The notes beneath the pieces were generated by a model. It had not been told where the DNA came from and searched no databases. It was given only the letters and a program-made list of their open reading frames with translations. A stretch of 64,000 nt of DNA from Diplosphaera chodatii. Its lineage: Eukaryota; Chlorophyta; Trebouxiophyceae; Prasiolales; Stichococcaceae. Made by a program: the position numbers and the translations under genes. Below are positions 46,099 through 58,801 of the stretch, piece after piece (the first letter of the stretch is position 1; every line of letters begins with the position of its first letter). The stretch covers positions 1,302,001 through 1,366,000 of the forward strand of contig JAALGY010000015.1 in the NCBI GenBank assembly GCA_032358165.1, read 5' to 3'.

Positions 46099-48353
46099 AT
46101 GACCAGCACCAGGCGGAGGAAATCAGTGTCACTCAAACAGCCAGCTGCAAAGCCTCAGCATAGTGTGCCTCACAAGCGGCAAAGCCGCAGGGGCGGCGCA
46201 AGCATGAGCTCCACCACCGATGCGCTGCCGCATGATGTGCTGCTGCTGATCTTTCACCAGCTGGGCTTCCCCCATCGTTTCAACGCAGCAGCAGGTGATC
46301 GACGGCTGCTGTTCGAAGCAAGCAATGCGCCAGTTATGTACAATGGTATCACCAGACACAAATGTGGCATCACCTGGCATGGGTGCTGCAGTTTGCCGTC
46401 AGTGGCGCAACATCGCCGCATCGGCCTGTTTCACGCGGCACGTCACAGGCTCAATCAACAGTGCCATCCAGAAAGCACAGCCAGGAGATACACTCATCAT
46501 CCCCAGCGGATTCTACGATGTAAGCCCTTTTGACGCTGCGCCTGCTGTGCATCAACGGTGTCCTTTTCACAGCATGAAGCCGCCGTGAAACCTTCGCTGC
46601 CTTGTACAGGAGACTGTACTTGTGGACAGGCCCCTCAAGCTGGTCGGGCAGCAGATCCCGAACCTGCGTGGGGTGCCGCGCCGATCAGTTGTCATCCAAT
46701 CCCGGCGTACCATGGCGGTGCTGTGCAATGCACAGTGCGCTTATGCATTGCAAGAGTCAGCCGGAAAATCACCTGACACTATGCCCTTACGGTCAGACCA
46801 CGTGCAGCCTGACTGCTGCAATGCTGTGCTGCAGGGCATGCATCGAGTGTGTAACTGTCAGGACGCTTGCTGGCTCTGACAACCGGAGCATCATTGCCTT
46901 TGGTCCGCAATGCCCGTGCATCTCACTGGACAACTGTGATCTGGCGGGCAGTAGTGGCCTGATGATCCCGGCGTCAAAAGGCAAACGATGTCAGAAGCTC
47001 CTTGCTTCGTCAAATACATCGCAGATGATGCTGGCGGCAGGTTGAATCACTTGCTGACCTTGAGACTGAACTTGCAGATGGAGCACGACTTGTCCTCAGG
47101 CATTGCAGCATACATTCAGTACCCCACCCTATTGCAGCCATTGCTATCAATGCAGGTGCGTGTCTTTGCGACCTCAGTGTACTCTGCGCGTGCTGCACTG
47201 GTATTTGCATACTCGAGCATCAAATGGCTTTGCTGACACTGCAGGCACTGCCTCCTTGACGGGCTGCTCGGTCTACTGTAACAATGTGGCCATTGGTATG
47301 TACATGTGCATGTGTTTGCCAGCTGTGATCTGGGGGTGTTGGGAATCATGCACACCACTTCCAGTTCGCCATCTACTACGCAGATGTCCTCAAGTCGGCG
47401 AGGATCCTCATGTCTAACTGTGATGTAAGCTTCAACCAGCGGGCTCTCGACCTGGACGGCAGCGGCATTGTGAGGTCAGTGAGCTAGATTGTAGGTCCAT
47501 GCATTGTCCTCTCGAGTGCTTGGATGCGCCCTTCTAAACGCTTTGAACCTGCTGCTGTCTACTGTCTTGTCAGGGACTGCATATTTTGGGGGAACGAGCA
47601 GCTGCTGGACTTTGCCGGTGATCCTGGTGGTACAGCGCCTGCAACCAGCGTGGCTGGCGTGGACCCTGCGCCTCCTCAGGCAGAGTTGCCTTTGGCAGAG
47701 GCCACTGCCACTGCACTGACGGCTGAGCCGCCTGCAAAGCCCGCTGCCACTGTGCGTGGCATTGGCGCAGCATCTGGCATCGTGTTTTCTGGCAACCATG
47801 TGCGGACAACGCAACGAGGCGGCAGCGATCCTATCGATGCGGAAGGCCTGAGGCGACAGGTAGGCAAATGCACTGTTTGCAGTGTGCACTTTCTCGTGCA
47901 GTCCCGGTCAGCAGGCAGGTAGCGAAGTGGAGCTGCACCCTGCAGGTGAGGCAGCTGGCCAGAGAGGCATATGGCAGCTATGCGCCGGACTACGATCAGT
48001 GGGAGATCCTGGGCGACACGGACCTCGACACAGACACCTCCACAGAGGAGGACGACCAGTCCGACATCACGTCTGACAGCAGCAGCGGCGGCGGGCTTAT
48101 GTATGGCGGCGGGGCGATCATGTACGGCAGCGCAGACGACACTGACAGCACCGGCGTCGACAGTGACAGCAGCGGCTCTGATGGCGATGACAGCCTGTCT
48201 GCAAGTAGCGGCTGGGTCACTGATGCAAGCAGCGATGGCCCCAGCGGCAGCAGCGATGGCGGCGTAGCGCAAATGGCTCATGTCTTGATGGGCGGCGCTC
48301 TGTCAGACAGCAGCGGCGATGGGGTGGACTGGGACCCCGCAGCATCGCCCTGA
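46099..48353 (+). CDS. F-box protein with parallel beta-helix repeats and Ser/Asp-rich tail
   Basis: Predicted substrate-recognition subunit of an SCF ubiquitin ligase. It starts MTSTRRRKSVSLKQPAAKPQ (basic); an alternative ATG at 46,204 begins MSSTTDALPHDVLLLIFHQL, which is the F-box first helix. After an intron, AVCRQWRNIAASACFTRHVT completes the F-box. It then runs into INSAIQKAQPGDTLIIPSGF, the start of a right-handed beta-helix like FBXO11 and carbohydrate-binding PbH1 proteins. Further rungs: RPLKLVGQQIPNLRG (~46,630), CPCISLDNCDLAGSSGLMI (~46,910), GTASLTGCSVYCNNVAI (~47,245) and ARILMSNCDVSFNQRALDLD (~47,400). The last exons (~47,945-48,353) encode AREAYGSYAPDYDQWEILG and a long Ser/Asp/Gly tail. 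The target is unknown. Confidence 0.82.
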
Positions 48354-48479
48354 GTTGCTGCAGGTTGCAGTCAAGCACGCAGCTCCGTCAAAGCTTCTTC
48401 GAAGTGCTAGAAGACCGGCTGTGCAGGCCAGAGCGCCAGACCTTGGAGCAGTCAGCCAGTGTCCGTTCCCCAGCAGCGA

Positions 48480-51400
48480 TGACTAATCCAGATGTTGTTG
48501 TTGGCAGGTGTTGTGTGCCTCCCAGCGCTTGCGCCTGCTGTCTACCCTGCAGCATTTGCAGGACCCAGATGTCACGCTAACGCTTGATCGATAGGTGCAA
48601 GGCATATCTGAGCGATCCGTAAAGGCCAATGTGCACCTATCTGCGACAGCATTCCCCATAGTTGAAATGGGTGAGGAGCGGTTCCATGGGTTCACTGACC
48701 ACACAGTGGCTTCGTCGCTGGAAAGGTAATATCTACACACACGCAATGTCACTGTTTTTACTCAGGGGATGCGTTCAATCTTCGTGTTGGCTGTTGGCCA
48801 GAACAACTCATGGTGCGACTGATCAAGCAGCCAACCGGCACTGAGGCGCATAGGTGTTGTGAGCTGGCTTGACTGTGACCTGCAGATTCTGTGCAAGCGT
48901 CGAGAAGGCGCTGCAGTCATGGCTGCCGAAAGGTTAGCGCTGCACCATGCGTAATAGCTGACACGGGAGCATACTTCACACCTGACCTTGCTGTCTTGCG
49001 GTATTTGAATGTAGGACACTCACTTGACGCGGTGCGACAGCGGTCACCAGATGCATCCGAGGATGGGTGCGGACTGGTCTGCCTGCGAACAGCCGTGCTG
49101 CACCGCCTGCCATTCCGCAGCGAGCCCTACACGCTGACTCTGCACCTGCCCACCCCGGAGCAGCAGCAGTGCCCGCACGGCGCACAGCCAGGCGAGCAGC
49201 ATGCTAAGATTGTCCATGATCCTGGAGGCGCTGCAGACCGCTTGGCGATGCTACGCCATGCAACATGGTGTTGTGCAGTGCATGCAACGTGAATGGTGCG
49301 ACCAAATCTGCGCGCAGCTCGTGCCGCAGCAGCACGATGGTGGGCAGCAGAGGGCGGTCTGGAGCAGCGGCCACACCGGCTGCAGCGCTGGTTCGCGACA
49401 GCCGCCTTCCTGACGCTTGTGCCGCAGAGCTACTCTGGGCGTGTGCTGGCTGCCTCGGTGCGGGTGGTGCTTTTATGGGCTCCGGTGCACAACATACACA
49501 GTATGCTGCTTGTTCCAAGACAGCCTGCTAGCTTGTATGAAGCAAATCTTGCAGGCGGGTCAGAAGATTCGATGACACACATATGTTTAGGGTGCAACAC
49601 AGCGCCATATGGGTGTGCTGCAGAGCGAGGGGCACACGCTGATCAGCGGCCTCGCCATCGCGCTCAGCAACTGCCATGTGGCGTGGCCCGCCTTCGTGCC
49701 TGTGCACGATGCGCTGCGAGATGCCATAGCCGGCGTGGCAGTCGCGGGGCCTGCCTCGGTGTTCCTGCAGGCGGATGGCATGCCCGCCATCCGCGCAGCA
49801 AAGCAGCCGCCCGGCCTTTTGCAGGTTGGCCGTCCGAGTTGCTTCTGCGGCCTCTCTGCATAAGGTGCTGCAATGCTCGCTGCCAACATGAATATCCGCG
49901 AGCAGCTGTGCTTCTGACGGCAGAGTCCTGCCAATCGCACCAGGTGGAAGGGCAGCTGGCGGCCTTTGCTGAGCAGATGGGCGCCTCGGCGCCGCAGGCT
50001 GCCGCAGCCTGCAGGCAGCTGCTTGCAGCAAGCAGCGCCGCAGCCTCCAGCGCAGCCACGCACAGCATCCAGCTGTCAGTCCGACGGTCTTACCGTCTGG
50101 TAGAGCATGGCAGCGAGGGTGATGATGACAGCGAGCACAACGCCGTGACGGTGTGGGTCGATGACTGGGATGCAGGGGCGCCCTGGCAGCCCTGGGCCTC
50201 CTACCTCAATCCAGTCGGTGAGAAATGTGCATCTGAGCTCCCTCTGGAGCTGAAGCGGCTGCCGATATGGTTTCGGGCACCCAAGAGCACGCCAGCAAAC
50301 TGCGACTGCTCATTAGGTAGATGAAAAAGATTTGCACACAGAGATCTACCCTGAAGCGCAGGCAGCCTGGAGCTGGACCTGATGTGGCACGGCATCCCAG
50401 CGGCAGCAGCCTTGCAGCAGCCTGCAAGGGTGTGGCGACCCGCAGCGGCCGATGTGTGGCAGCTGCACATGCTGGCGCCGCAGCAGCAGGCGACCCGCAG
50501 CATCTTCGCGCTGCAGGTCCGAGTGCGCCAGGGCTGCCAACCTGTGGGTTCTGCGAAATGGTGTAATCTGTTGTGAAGGCTGGTCGAACTCGTGAGGCAG
50601 CAGTAGAAGTTTGCCAGGCGTGACAGTCCAGCACGTGACATATTTGGCATGTGGTCTTCAGGCGACGGATCGCAAGCGGGAGCACCTCGTGCTGCCACCG
50701 CCTCTGGCGGCTCAGCAGCAGCAGCCGCAGGCGAGCCTGGGCGCCAGTGCGCCCGAGGGCAGCTTCGCCAACATGGCGCGCTGCCTCCTGCAGCGCCTGC
50801 CAGACGCGAGCCGCGCCAGAACAATCAGTGCGCAACTTGGGTGCCAGCCTGTAGCAGCAGCATGCATTTTTGCCACTCCTCTCTTTACTGCTCCACGGCG
50901 ACATCCAATACTGATGTGCTGTTGATAAGCAGCTTCCTGGATAGCTCCGGCGCGAGATCCTCACCGCATCGCACTGCGCCGTGCAGGCCAGCTGGTGGGT
51001 GCAGAGTGGTGGGAGGCGCGCGGGCTGGCGGTGCCACGGGAACCGCCGGAGACGGCGCTCACGGATGTTGTGCGCGACTTGTTTGCAGCAATGGCGCTGC
51101 CACCGTCCTTTGGTGGCGGCTTCCGTAGTGCCGCCGGGCACAACAGCTTACTGGCCACAGGTGCAGCTCGGACAGTCTGCAAACGACAGCAGTGTCACGT
51201 GTCTGCAGCTGTGCCACTGTGTACTTAGTGCAACTTGTCCATAAATGGCAATCACTCATGGAGCTAACACAGCCGTTATCATGCCATTATGTTGTGGGCA
51301 CAGGCACGCTGCATCGGCAGCAGCGCAGCAGCAGCTCCCTAGCATCCGACATGGCGCCCGGTGGTGGCCGTGGCGGTATGTCACCCAAAGAGGCACTTGA

Positions 51401-54400
51401 TCGCCTGCCGCGCACGGCGCCTGCGGACTCGCTACTGGCCCGGTCAGCCACACTTGTCAACACTCTTGCATATCAGGCTCGCTTGCTCAATCCGACTCTG
51501 CGTCGTCCCGATGATGGTGCAGTGACAACCCGGACGATTTGCTGGAGTAACGCAGTCACTATGACCTTGCAGGCTCGCGCTGCACGCGCTTGTGTTTGGC
51601 AACCTGCGCGCGGTGGCATCCCTGTGGGGCCGCTTCGTGCGGGAGCTGCGGTTCTCGCACTGGGAGACCCTCACGCCGCTGCCCCGCATGCCAGGTGGCT
51701 GCAGTGTACGGCAGGTCACTCTCGCATCAATATCAGATGAAGTGCCAAGCCTGTTTATACTGCGGAGCACAGCATTGTGTTGCGCATCCACCATAGCATA
51801 GTTGTCGGACCTTGCGGGTGCGTGTGCAGGGAGCGCGGGCGCTGTCGAGGCTGTGGCACAGCCGCCGGACCTGGGGGCCTGCCTGCTGCAGCAGAAGTTG
51901 CAGATGGTGGCGCTGTGCATCGCGCGGCGGGCGGCAGCACGCCGCGGCGGCGCGACCACCCCCATCACAGCCGGCGACCCCTGTGAGTGTGTGCGTTCTG
52001 CTGATGAGTCAGCACGTGAGCTGACCTGTCATCAAAGTCGGCGGTGTGCTTGCCTGTGTGCCCTCCACCACCTGGAAGTCCTGTTTGTGACCAGACTCCG
52101 CATGACATCCAGTGTCATCCCCATCTGTTCCCTGCTCTGCAGCCAAGCGCTGGCAGCTGCCGTTCGATGTCTCGTCAGATGCTCCCGACGCCATGGCTCT
52201 GGACTCGCTGGATGGCTGGGATGCGGATGAGCTGACCGTCAATGGCTCGAGGTGTGCATGTTATACAGCTGTTTGTGCTGGGTCAACCTGCATCACACCA
52301 ATAAATGACATCTAGCTGTGCTGTCCAGTGCCGTGTGAATGCATGCTGTCCACCCCAGAGCAGGCATGTGCAGCAGCTGCTGAGGTCGCCTGTCATCCTA
52401 TACAGCACTCCTGAAGGGCGCTCGTCGCATGCTGGCAGCGACGCTGCAGCTGCAGCAGAGGCGGCACAGGCCATGCCCAGGGGTGACCACCCCGCCGCTG
52501 CGGCTGCCACACCCCGGTCTGACGACTCTCACTACAGCAGCGCATCTGAGGTGAGCTGCGCACCCTTCACGTACATCCTGCATCTGTGTAGCATCTGTGC
52601 TCGAAGGTGCTTCAGCAGAAACTCGCCCGGCACGACGAAGCGACAGTAAAGTGTTTTGTGTTTTGCCGTAGGGTGGCTTCAGCAGTGCAGCTGAGGCGCT
52701 GTGCAGCCCGGGGTCGGCAGCTCCTCTTGGCAGCGTCAAGCTGAGCACGCTGCCAAGCACGGTTGCCAGCCTGTGCGCGCCAGGCGAGGAGCTGCTCGCG
52801 GCTGCGTCCGCCGCGCAGGCGATGGACGGAGTCGAGCGGGCGGCGCCGTCAGGGCAGGGCCCGCCGCCTGGTGGGGACCACGTGCTGCAGGGCAGCACCG
52901 CGGCGGCCGCCCAGCAGGGCAGCCAGCCGCCAGCGCAGCAGGTGAACGGCCACCAGCAGCAGTCCGTCGCAGCGGTCGTCACGGGGCTGGATGTGCGCAC
53001 AGACCCGGATGCCGCGCCGGCGGGCGTCGCCGGGCCGATGCTCAGCGGCGAGTGCCTGTACCACCACCCTGCCCGGCACATCAACATCCCCGAGCTGCAG
53101 GTGCAGTTTCTGTGCACCACTCCTGATGCCTGTGTCAACTGGTGGGCGCCATGTCCATTGACCTCTGCAGCAGTGCACCAAGAAGGGACGTGCAATGCTG
53201 CTGCTGCTGCTGCAGGAGGCGCAGGCGATGACGGAGGACATGCAGCTCGAGGTGGAGGCAGCGCTCTCGTCCCTAGGTGAGTGGCACATCACTCAAGCTG
53301 GCTGAAGCGTGCATCAATCGCTCACGGTTCTCACGGTCTAAACACGTTCGATGACCCGCCAGAGCACTGGAGCCTTGTGTTGCTGAGAGTGGTTACAAGC
53401 AGCAACAGATGTGGGACATCGGGGTGCAGGAGGGGGCGAGGGGGCGGCGGAGGTGCGGGCGCGGCTGGCGGCGCCGGCGCTGGCGGCGGACATGGCCGCC
53501 TTCAAGGCCGCCAACCCGGGCGCCTGCCTCGCGGACTTCGTGCGCTGGCACTCGCCGCGGGACTGGGTGCCGGCGCCGCCGCCGGGCCGCCTGTCGCTGC
53601 GCATGGCCCACCCGGTGCGCCCCGCCCGGCACGCAGCCACACCCTCACCGGTTGTGCTGCGCCCGGCAGTCTCAAACCACCTCATCGCTGCCCACGCTGG
53701 GCCGCAAGGCCTGAGCTTGGTCATTCACTATACTGCACAGCGCCAAAGGCGGTGGTGTGGCACCTGTTGCATCCCGGGCCGTGGTCGCGTGTGCTCAGGG
53801 CAATGCGTGGGCTGCGCTGTGGGCGGCGGCCCCCGCCACCCCGGCCGCGCGCCAGGCGCCGCTGATGGACGCGGAGGCGGAGGGGGAGCGCGCCCTGCAC
53901 GCCCTGGTGCGGGCCCTCCCCTTGTGCGCCCACCATGCTGGCAGCTGGGCCTGCATGTGTCCACAGCATACAGTCCCATGTCAACCGAGATATATCGGGG
54001 TTCTGAGATTGTATGTATATGTGTTGCCATGGGTGGGTTCTGCGGCGCAGGAGACAGCGGCGCCTGGCACTGCGCTGCGGCAGCTGCTGGCTGTGGCGCT
54101 GTCCGCCGCCGCCTCGGCGCTGGCGGCCGCGCCGGCTGCAGCCCTGCCCACCGCCGCGGCGGCGCTGCTCGGGTGCGCTGGACCCCTGCTGGTATTGTGC
54201 TGTCACAGCCATGCCCAGCAGCTGACCTGCATGCACAGCGCAGCGTACTGTCTTGCTGCTGTCAACGCTCCGTGCTCTGCCGTCAGGGCTGTGATGTCAC
54301 CTGCTGTTGCAGGCTCGCGCAGCGCATGGCAGCAGCCTTCAACGCAGCGGAGCTGGGTGCAGAGGGCTTTGACGGCCGGCAGCGGCAGACTGCCGCGGCG

Positions 54401-55319
54401 GCGCACTCGCGAGAGGCCGCCGCTCTGGCGCCGCTGCTGCCGCTGCTCAACGACCTGGCAGCCGTGGAGTCCATCGTGGTGGCAGGTGCATGCATGCCAG
54501 ATGTCCGCAGCGTGTCACGTGCGGGAAACAAGGCAGACTGTACGGCACTGCAGACTTCAGCCTGCAATCACTCCTCTGCTCCGCATGCACGCAGGCGAGT
54601 CGCTGTTGCGGAGGCTTCCAGACCAGATGGACCTTGCCGACCGTCTGCTGTCAGCGGCACAGGCCAGGTCCCCTGCGCAGCAGCAGCAGTCGCCAGGCTC
54701 ACCGCTGCAGCAGCGTCTGGCGCCCGGCATACCGCTGCAGGAACTGCCGGTGCCGATGTCAGAGGGCGCCACAGTGGAGCGGCCGGCATCGGCGCCCCCG
54801 CTGCCGCGCCCGGCCACCCCCGAAGGCGTCGTTGATGCTGAGCTGCGTGCCCCAGCCTCCGCGCCGGGCTCAGCCCTCGGCTCGGCCCCGGGCTCGGCGA
54901 CGGGGTCCGCCCCTGGCTCTGCCGCCGGCTCCCCGCCGACCTCCCGTGCCAGCTCGCAGGAGCTGCTCCGCCCCATGCAGGGCGTGGAAACACCGCAGCC
55001 GCCGAACGCTGAGCAGGACGCCTGGGACCAGCGTCCTCCCCTGCAGCGACTGGCGGCTCATGGCAGGGGCGTCGATGTGGTGGCGCCTGCGGAACGCGAG
55101 GCCATCGCGCAGCTGATGCACGGCGTCCAGGGTAGCAATGGCGGCAGCAGCAGTGGCGACTATGCTGCCGACTGGGGCGAGTGCCTGGACTCGGAGACCG
55201 TGATCCAGGCAGCTCATGTAGGGCGGCGGTCAGAAACAGAGCAACCGTCGCACCGCTTCTATGTGCAGGCGACGCCCACCAGCATGCGGCTGGCGAGTGT
55301 GGTGGTGTCAGAGGACTAG
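48480..55319 (+). CDS. RAB3GAP1: Rab3 GTPase-activating protein catalytic subunit (RAB3GAP1 family)
   Basis: Rab3GAP1 with Rab3GAP2 acts on Rab3/Rab18 at the ER and in lipid and autophagy traffic. Conserved blocks: LISGLAIALSNCHVAWPAFV (~49,640), LALHALVFGNLRAVASLWGR, then PPDLGACLLQQKLQMVALCI (~51,865, a strong signature), HPARHINIPELQVQF (~53,070), and FKAANPGACLADFVRWHSPR followed by DWVP (~53,500). The Arg in DFVRW corresponds to the catalytic arginine finger of human Rab3GAP1. The C-terminal exon has a SAPG-type repeat (~54,855-54,930) and ends HRFYVQATPTSMRLASVVVS plus ED. About a dozen or more exons. The 5' end is unresolved: GISERSVKANVHLSATAFPI (~48,600) is early coding, but the stretch just before it holds an in-frame stop, so the start given is approximate. 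Confidence 0.85.
54855..54930 (+). repeat. 12-bp GSAP-type coding microrepeat in Rab3GAP
   Basis: About six or seven imperfect ggctcggccccg-like units encode APGSALGSAPGSATGSAPG, a low-complexity linker in the C-terminal variable region. Confidence 0.8.
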
Positions 55320-55631
55320 CTGCCACTGATCATGCAACCGTTTCAGACAAGTTGCAGCGGAATAACAATACCACACGGGCGATGTGGAGGGTCTTGAGGG
55401 ACGTATGTGATGAGACGACCCGTGAGAGTGCTACTCTTCATTGTTGAGTGTCCACAAGTTGTCATGCTTGTATGTGTTGCGTCGACATCCACGCTTCTCT
55501 ATGTGGAACAATTCACGGTCTGAAGCCAATGTATGCTGTCAAAACAGACCACAAACTACAGCAAAATCTCTTGTTCCTGCATTGAAGATCATGCCCAGCT
55601 CTGCTGCTGGACCCATACCAGCAGGCAGCCC
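55320..55631. other. Convergent 3' flanks of Rab3GAP and ribophorin II
   Basis: About 310 bases, less GC-rich than the coding regions. Nothing else recognised. Confidence 0.5.
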
Positions 55632-57968
55632 CTAAACTGCAGCACGGGAGGCCAGGTGACTGAGCAGGGCGTAGCCAAACATTGCGGTGACAGGGCCGGC
55701 CACGGCCAGCAGCGGTATCAACTGCAGCAGACTGAGCTGCGCCCAGAAGAGCAGGTACAGCGCCAAGATGCCGAACAGCCCGCCGTGGAAGCCCAGCGCT
55801 GCAAGCAGAGCATGTCAAGTTTCTGCAAATCAACATTTGCAAAGGTGCAAATGTGAAGTGATGGCATAGTGGGATGCTACCATGCAGCGTCTTGTCACAG
55901 ATAGCCATCACAACAGGGCTGTGACATGAAACCGCACGGCAAGGCAGCACACAGGGTGTTAAAGATGTGTGTCAACTGGCAGCCGTGTGCTGCTGGAGCA
56001 ACGACTCCACACATCTGCCATCAAGCCAATGCGGAGGCAGCACAGCGCACCAGCGAGCGCGCCTCCGGCTGTGTTTGGCAGGCCCTGGAGGCGCACGCCC
56101 AGCCCCCTGCGCGAGAGCAGCGCCCACACCAGGCCCAGGAACAACGCCACCTGCGGGCAAACGGGCAAGAGCAGTCACTGCGCAAGCCCATAGTCGATGC
56201 TGGAATGCCTTAGACCTTGTGTCCTTGCTGCCGGTTGCTCTGCCGATCTCGCTTCAGGTTGAGCGGCCAGCTGCTTTCCATCTGTGCTGCACCACCGCCC
56301 ATCCCGCATTGCCATACGCGTCAATGGCGGCACCGGCTGCACCTGGAGGCCGGCGAAGGTGAGGGGGATGAGCGCGAGCGGGTGCTTCTCGGGGGCACGG
56401 AACTGGTGGCGGATCTCCGGCTTGGGACCCGCCGGTGGCGCCACAGCATCTGTCCTCCCCGCCGGCACGTCCACCTGCATCCGGTAACAACGTCACAAGA
56501 TCATCGCTGCACAGCTGCAGCGCATGCCATTGATGCGCACTGGCCACCCCAACCTAGGGTCACGAAATGCGTCCTGATGTGCAGCCCCAACAAGCTAGTC
56601 TGCAGCAACTAGACCTTGCACTGGCGGTCATGTGCCTGGTGACACAGCGACCTGACATAATCGGGCTGTTGCGATGCTGCTAACCTGTGCAAGGCGCCAC
56701 TCAATGGGGTTGGCCACCGCTGCATCTCCGATCAACAGCGCCAGATCGTACACGCCGCCGTGACCGTCGGCCTGCAGGGCAACCTCCGCAGCGGAGAAGG
56801 CCGCACGGTGTGACCCCGCCGCGCCCGCCTGCGCATGTTGCCGACCAAATTTTTAAGAGAGAAAGATGGCATGTCAGCCGTCACAAGCGCACGCCAGCTG
56901 GGCAGGTCCACCGATGCAGCACCGAGGCCGTTGATGTTGGTAGGCCTGAGAAGCACGGGACCACCACCTTGGCGCGAAATGTTGCAGTAGCGCCTGTGGC
57001 CATGTGCACAGCTCGTACAAACGCCTGGTGGGGTTTGAATGCTTCGCCGGCCGCCGCACTGTTTGGCCCGCGACGCACTGTGAACTCGACCACAACCTGC
57101 CGCCAGCCCAGATGACGAGACTCATGCAGACGCATCTGTCAATCTGGCATGCTTCCGAGGTGTGCAGGGCACGATGGGCACAGCAAAGCGCAAACATGAA
57201 AGCAAATGGTGGTGAAGCAATGAAAGGGGTGGGTGTGACGCACCTTGCTTGTGCCGTCGGTGACCAGTGACAATGTTCTGGGCAACTGATTGGGGTATGA
57301 CAGCTTTTGCGCATCCATGTAGGAACCCGTCTCAACGCCCGCCCTTGCATCGACAACCTCCACTTCGGTGGTCCATGCCACCTTGGCCTGGGCAGTGACC
57401 GTCTCACCACCATTTTCTGCTATGAATGTCAGCCTGCACAGGGGCAGTCGCGGCTTTTCCTGTAGATACTTAGCTATTTACGACTTGACACGGCGGTGTC
57501 GGTTCCTTAGCCTAGATGCAATTGCACACATGCAAGCACACTGCAACTTACGTGTAAAGGCCAGGCTGCGGCTCGAGTTTCCCAAAGTCCAGGCCGAAGC
57601 TCTTATCATCGTTGAGCCACAGTTGCACATCTGATGCGACGGCACTGCCATCAGAAGCCTCCGCTGACTTTAGCCGGACGACTGCGCTAGGTGCAGGCTG
57701 TCCTGTCGCATCAGTCACCGCGGCCTGCAGGCATGAAGACTGGAGGGACTGAACCAGGATCTCTCCTGCAACTGCACCAGGCACACTACATGCCAGATCT
57801 GTATAGTGGTGTGCAACCTCAGGGTCATGCACGCACCTGCAGCCAGCCTTGTCCCCGATCTTGCACGCTTGGTGTCAGCAACTTGATGTTCAGTGGCTGT
57901 GCAGCCGCGCAGATGACCGCGCCAGCTACCAGTGCCAGCAGCAGTGTAGCCGAGGCCCTTGCTGTCAT
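55632..57968 (-). CDS. RPN2: Ribophorin II / SWP1, oligosaccharyltransferase subunit
   Basis: A subunit of the ER complex that N-glycosylates nascent proteins. The start is MTARASATLLLALVAGAVIC at 57,968, a clear signal peptide, followed by AQPLNIKLLTPSV. Lumenal exons: LWLNDDKSFGLDFGKLEPQP (~57,600), RTLSLVTDGTSK (~57,270), EAFKPHQAFVRAVHMATGA (~57,040) and VYDLALLIGDAAVANPIEWR (~56,750). The diagnostic block is PKPEIRHQFRAPEKHPLALI, then PLTFAGLQV (~56,400), which leads into the C-terminal TM segments. The last exon reads LFGILALYLLFWAQLSLLQL and ends SHLASRAAV at 55,632. The visible exons sum to about 400 residues, shorter than human (631) or Arabidopsis ribophorin II and nearer yeast Swp1 (286). 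The N-terminal region of the long forms is missing. Confidence 0.88.
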
Positions 57969-58801
57969 GCTGCTGGTCGAGGCCCGCCTCGGTGCTCCCA
58001 GCAGCAAGCAGCAACCAGCCGCAAGGCTGCCGGTCTCCTGTTGGCCTGATCACATGTGGATCACAATCAGCGCCGACGGTGGCAGAATGGTGAGCAGCTT
58101 TGCATGGAGCACACTAAGCTGTCAGTCGGCTGCATAACCAGCGAGCGGGGAAGCTTTGAGTATTGATCATTGCAATTGTCCAGATGATGAACTACAGATG
58201 CAAGGACATGAGCATACGCAGGCGATGAGGTGCGCGCACTCGCAGGCGCAGATGATTGCAACAGAGGTTGCGCTGTACATGCGCGCTTGCAGGCACGATG
58301 TATCTGCGCGAAGCCACAAGTCGCACCTCTGCGTACTTCCCTAATCTCAAGGAGAGCAGGCCTAGGATGCAAGGACAGATCAGCAGTGTGATGCTTTTGT
58401 CTCCCCGTCGTAGCTCTCAGTGACACGTCCAGTCATATCGATTGCATTGCCTGGTCGGTCGCAGCTGGCGAGCACGCAAAAGAGGTGTGAGGGCGGATGG
58501 ACGTGAGAGCGACAGTGAAAGGATGCAGAGTCCAACATTCGACAGGGGTGTGACGGCAGGCCCCACTACCTGGGTATAAGTGGGGTCTAGCTTAAACCTG
58601 CCTCGACGGCCCGTGCCATGCTCAACTACACTACCGTACCTACAGGTGATCGACTCTTTAGCAACACTGTGCGTGCATCGATTACCTGATGGCTGTCTGG
58701 CAGCACATGCTTGCCATAAACTGATGCGCAGTCCCAAAATGCGTGCATATGTCATCCCAACTTCACAACCATGTACATCTATGTCGACAGCCCTGCACGC
58801 C
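57969..58801. other. Intergenic between ribophorin II start and RNase stop
   Basis: About 830 bases, expected to contain the ribophorin II promoter. I see no exon with domain support and no structural RNA. Confidence 0.45.

Noticed and set aside
49293..50324. A 343-codon plus-strand frame within Rab3GAP
   Set aside because: Only parts are real. The conserved LISGLAIALSNCHVAWPAFV block is in another frame, so the long frame reads through introns and is not a separate gene.
52398..53195. A 265-codon minus-strand frame
   Set aside because: Antisense to Rab3GAP exons that carry conserved motifs; Cys/Ser/Gly composition is typical of a shadow frame in GC-rich DNA.
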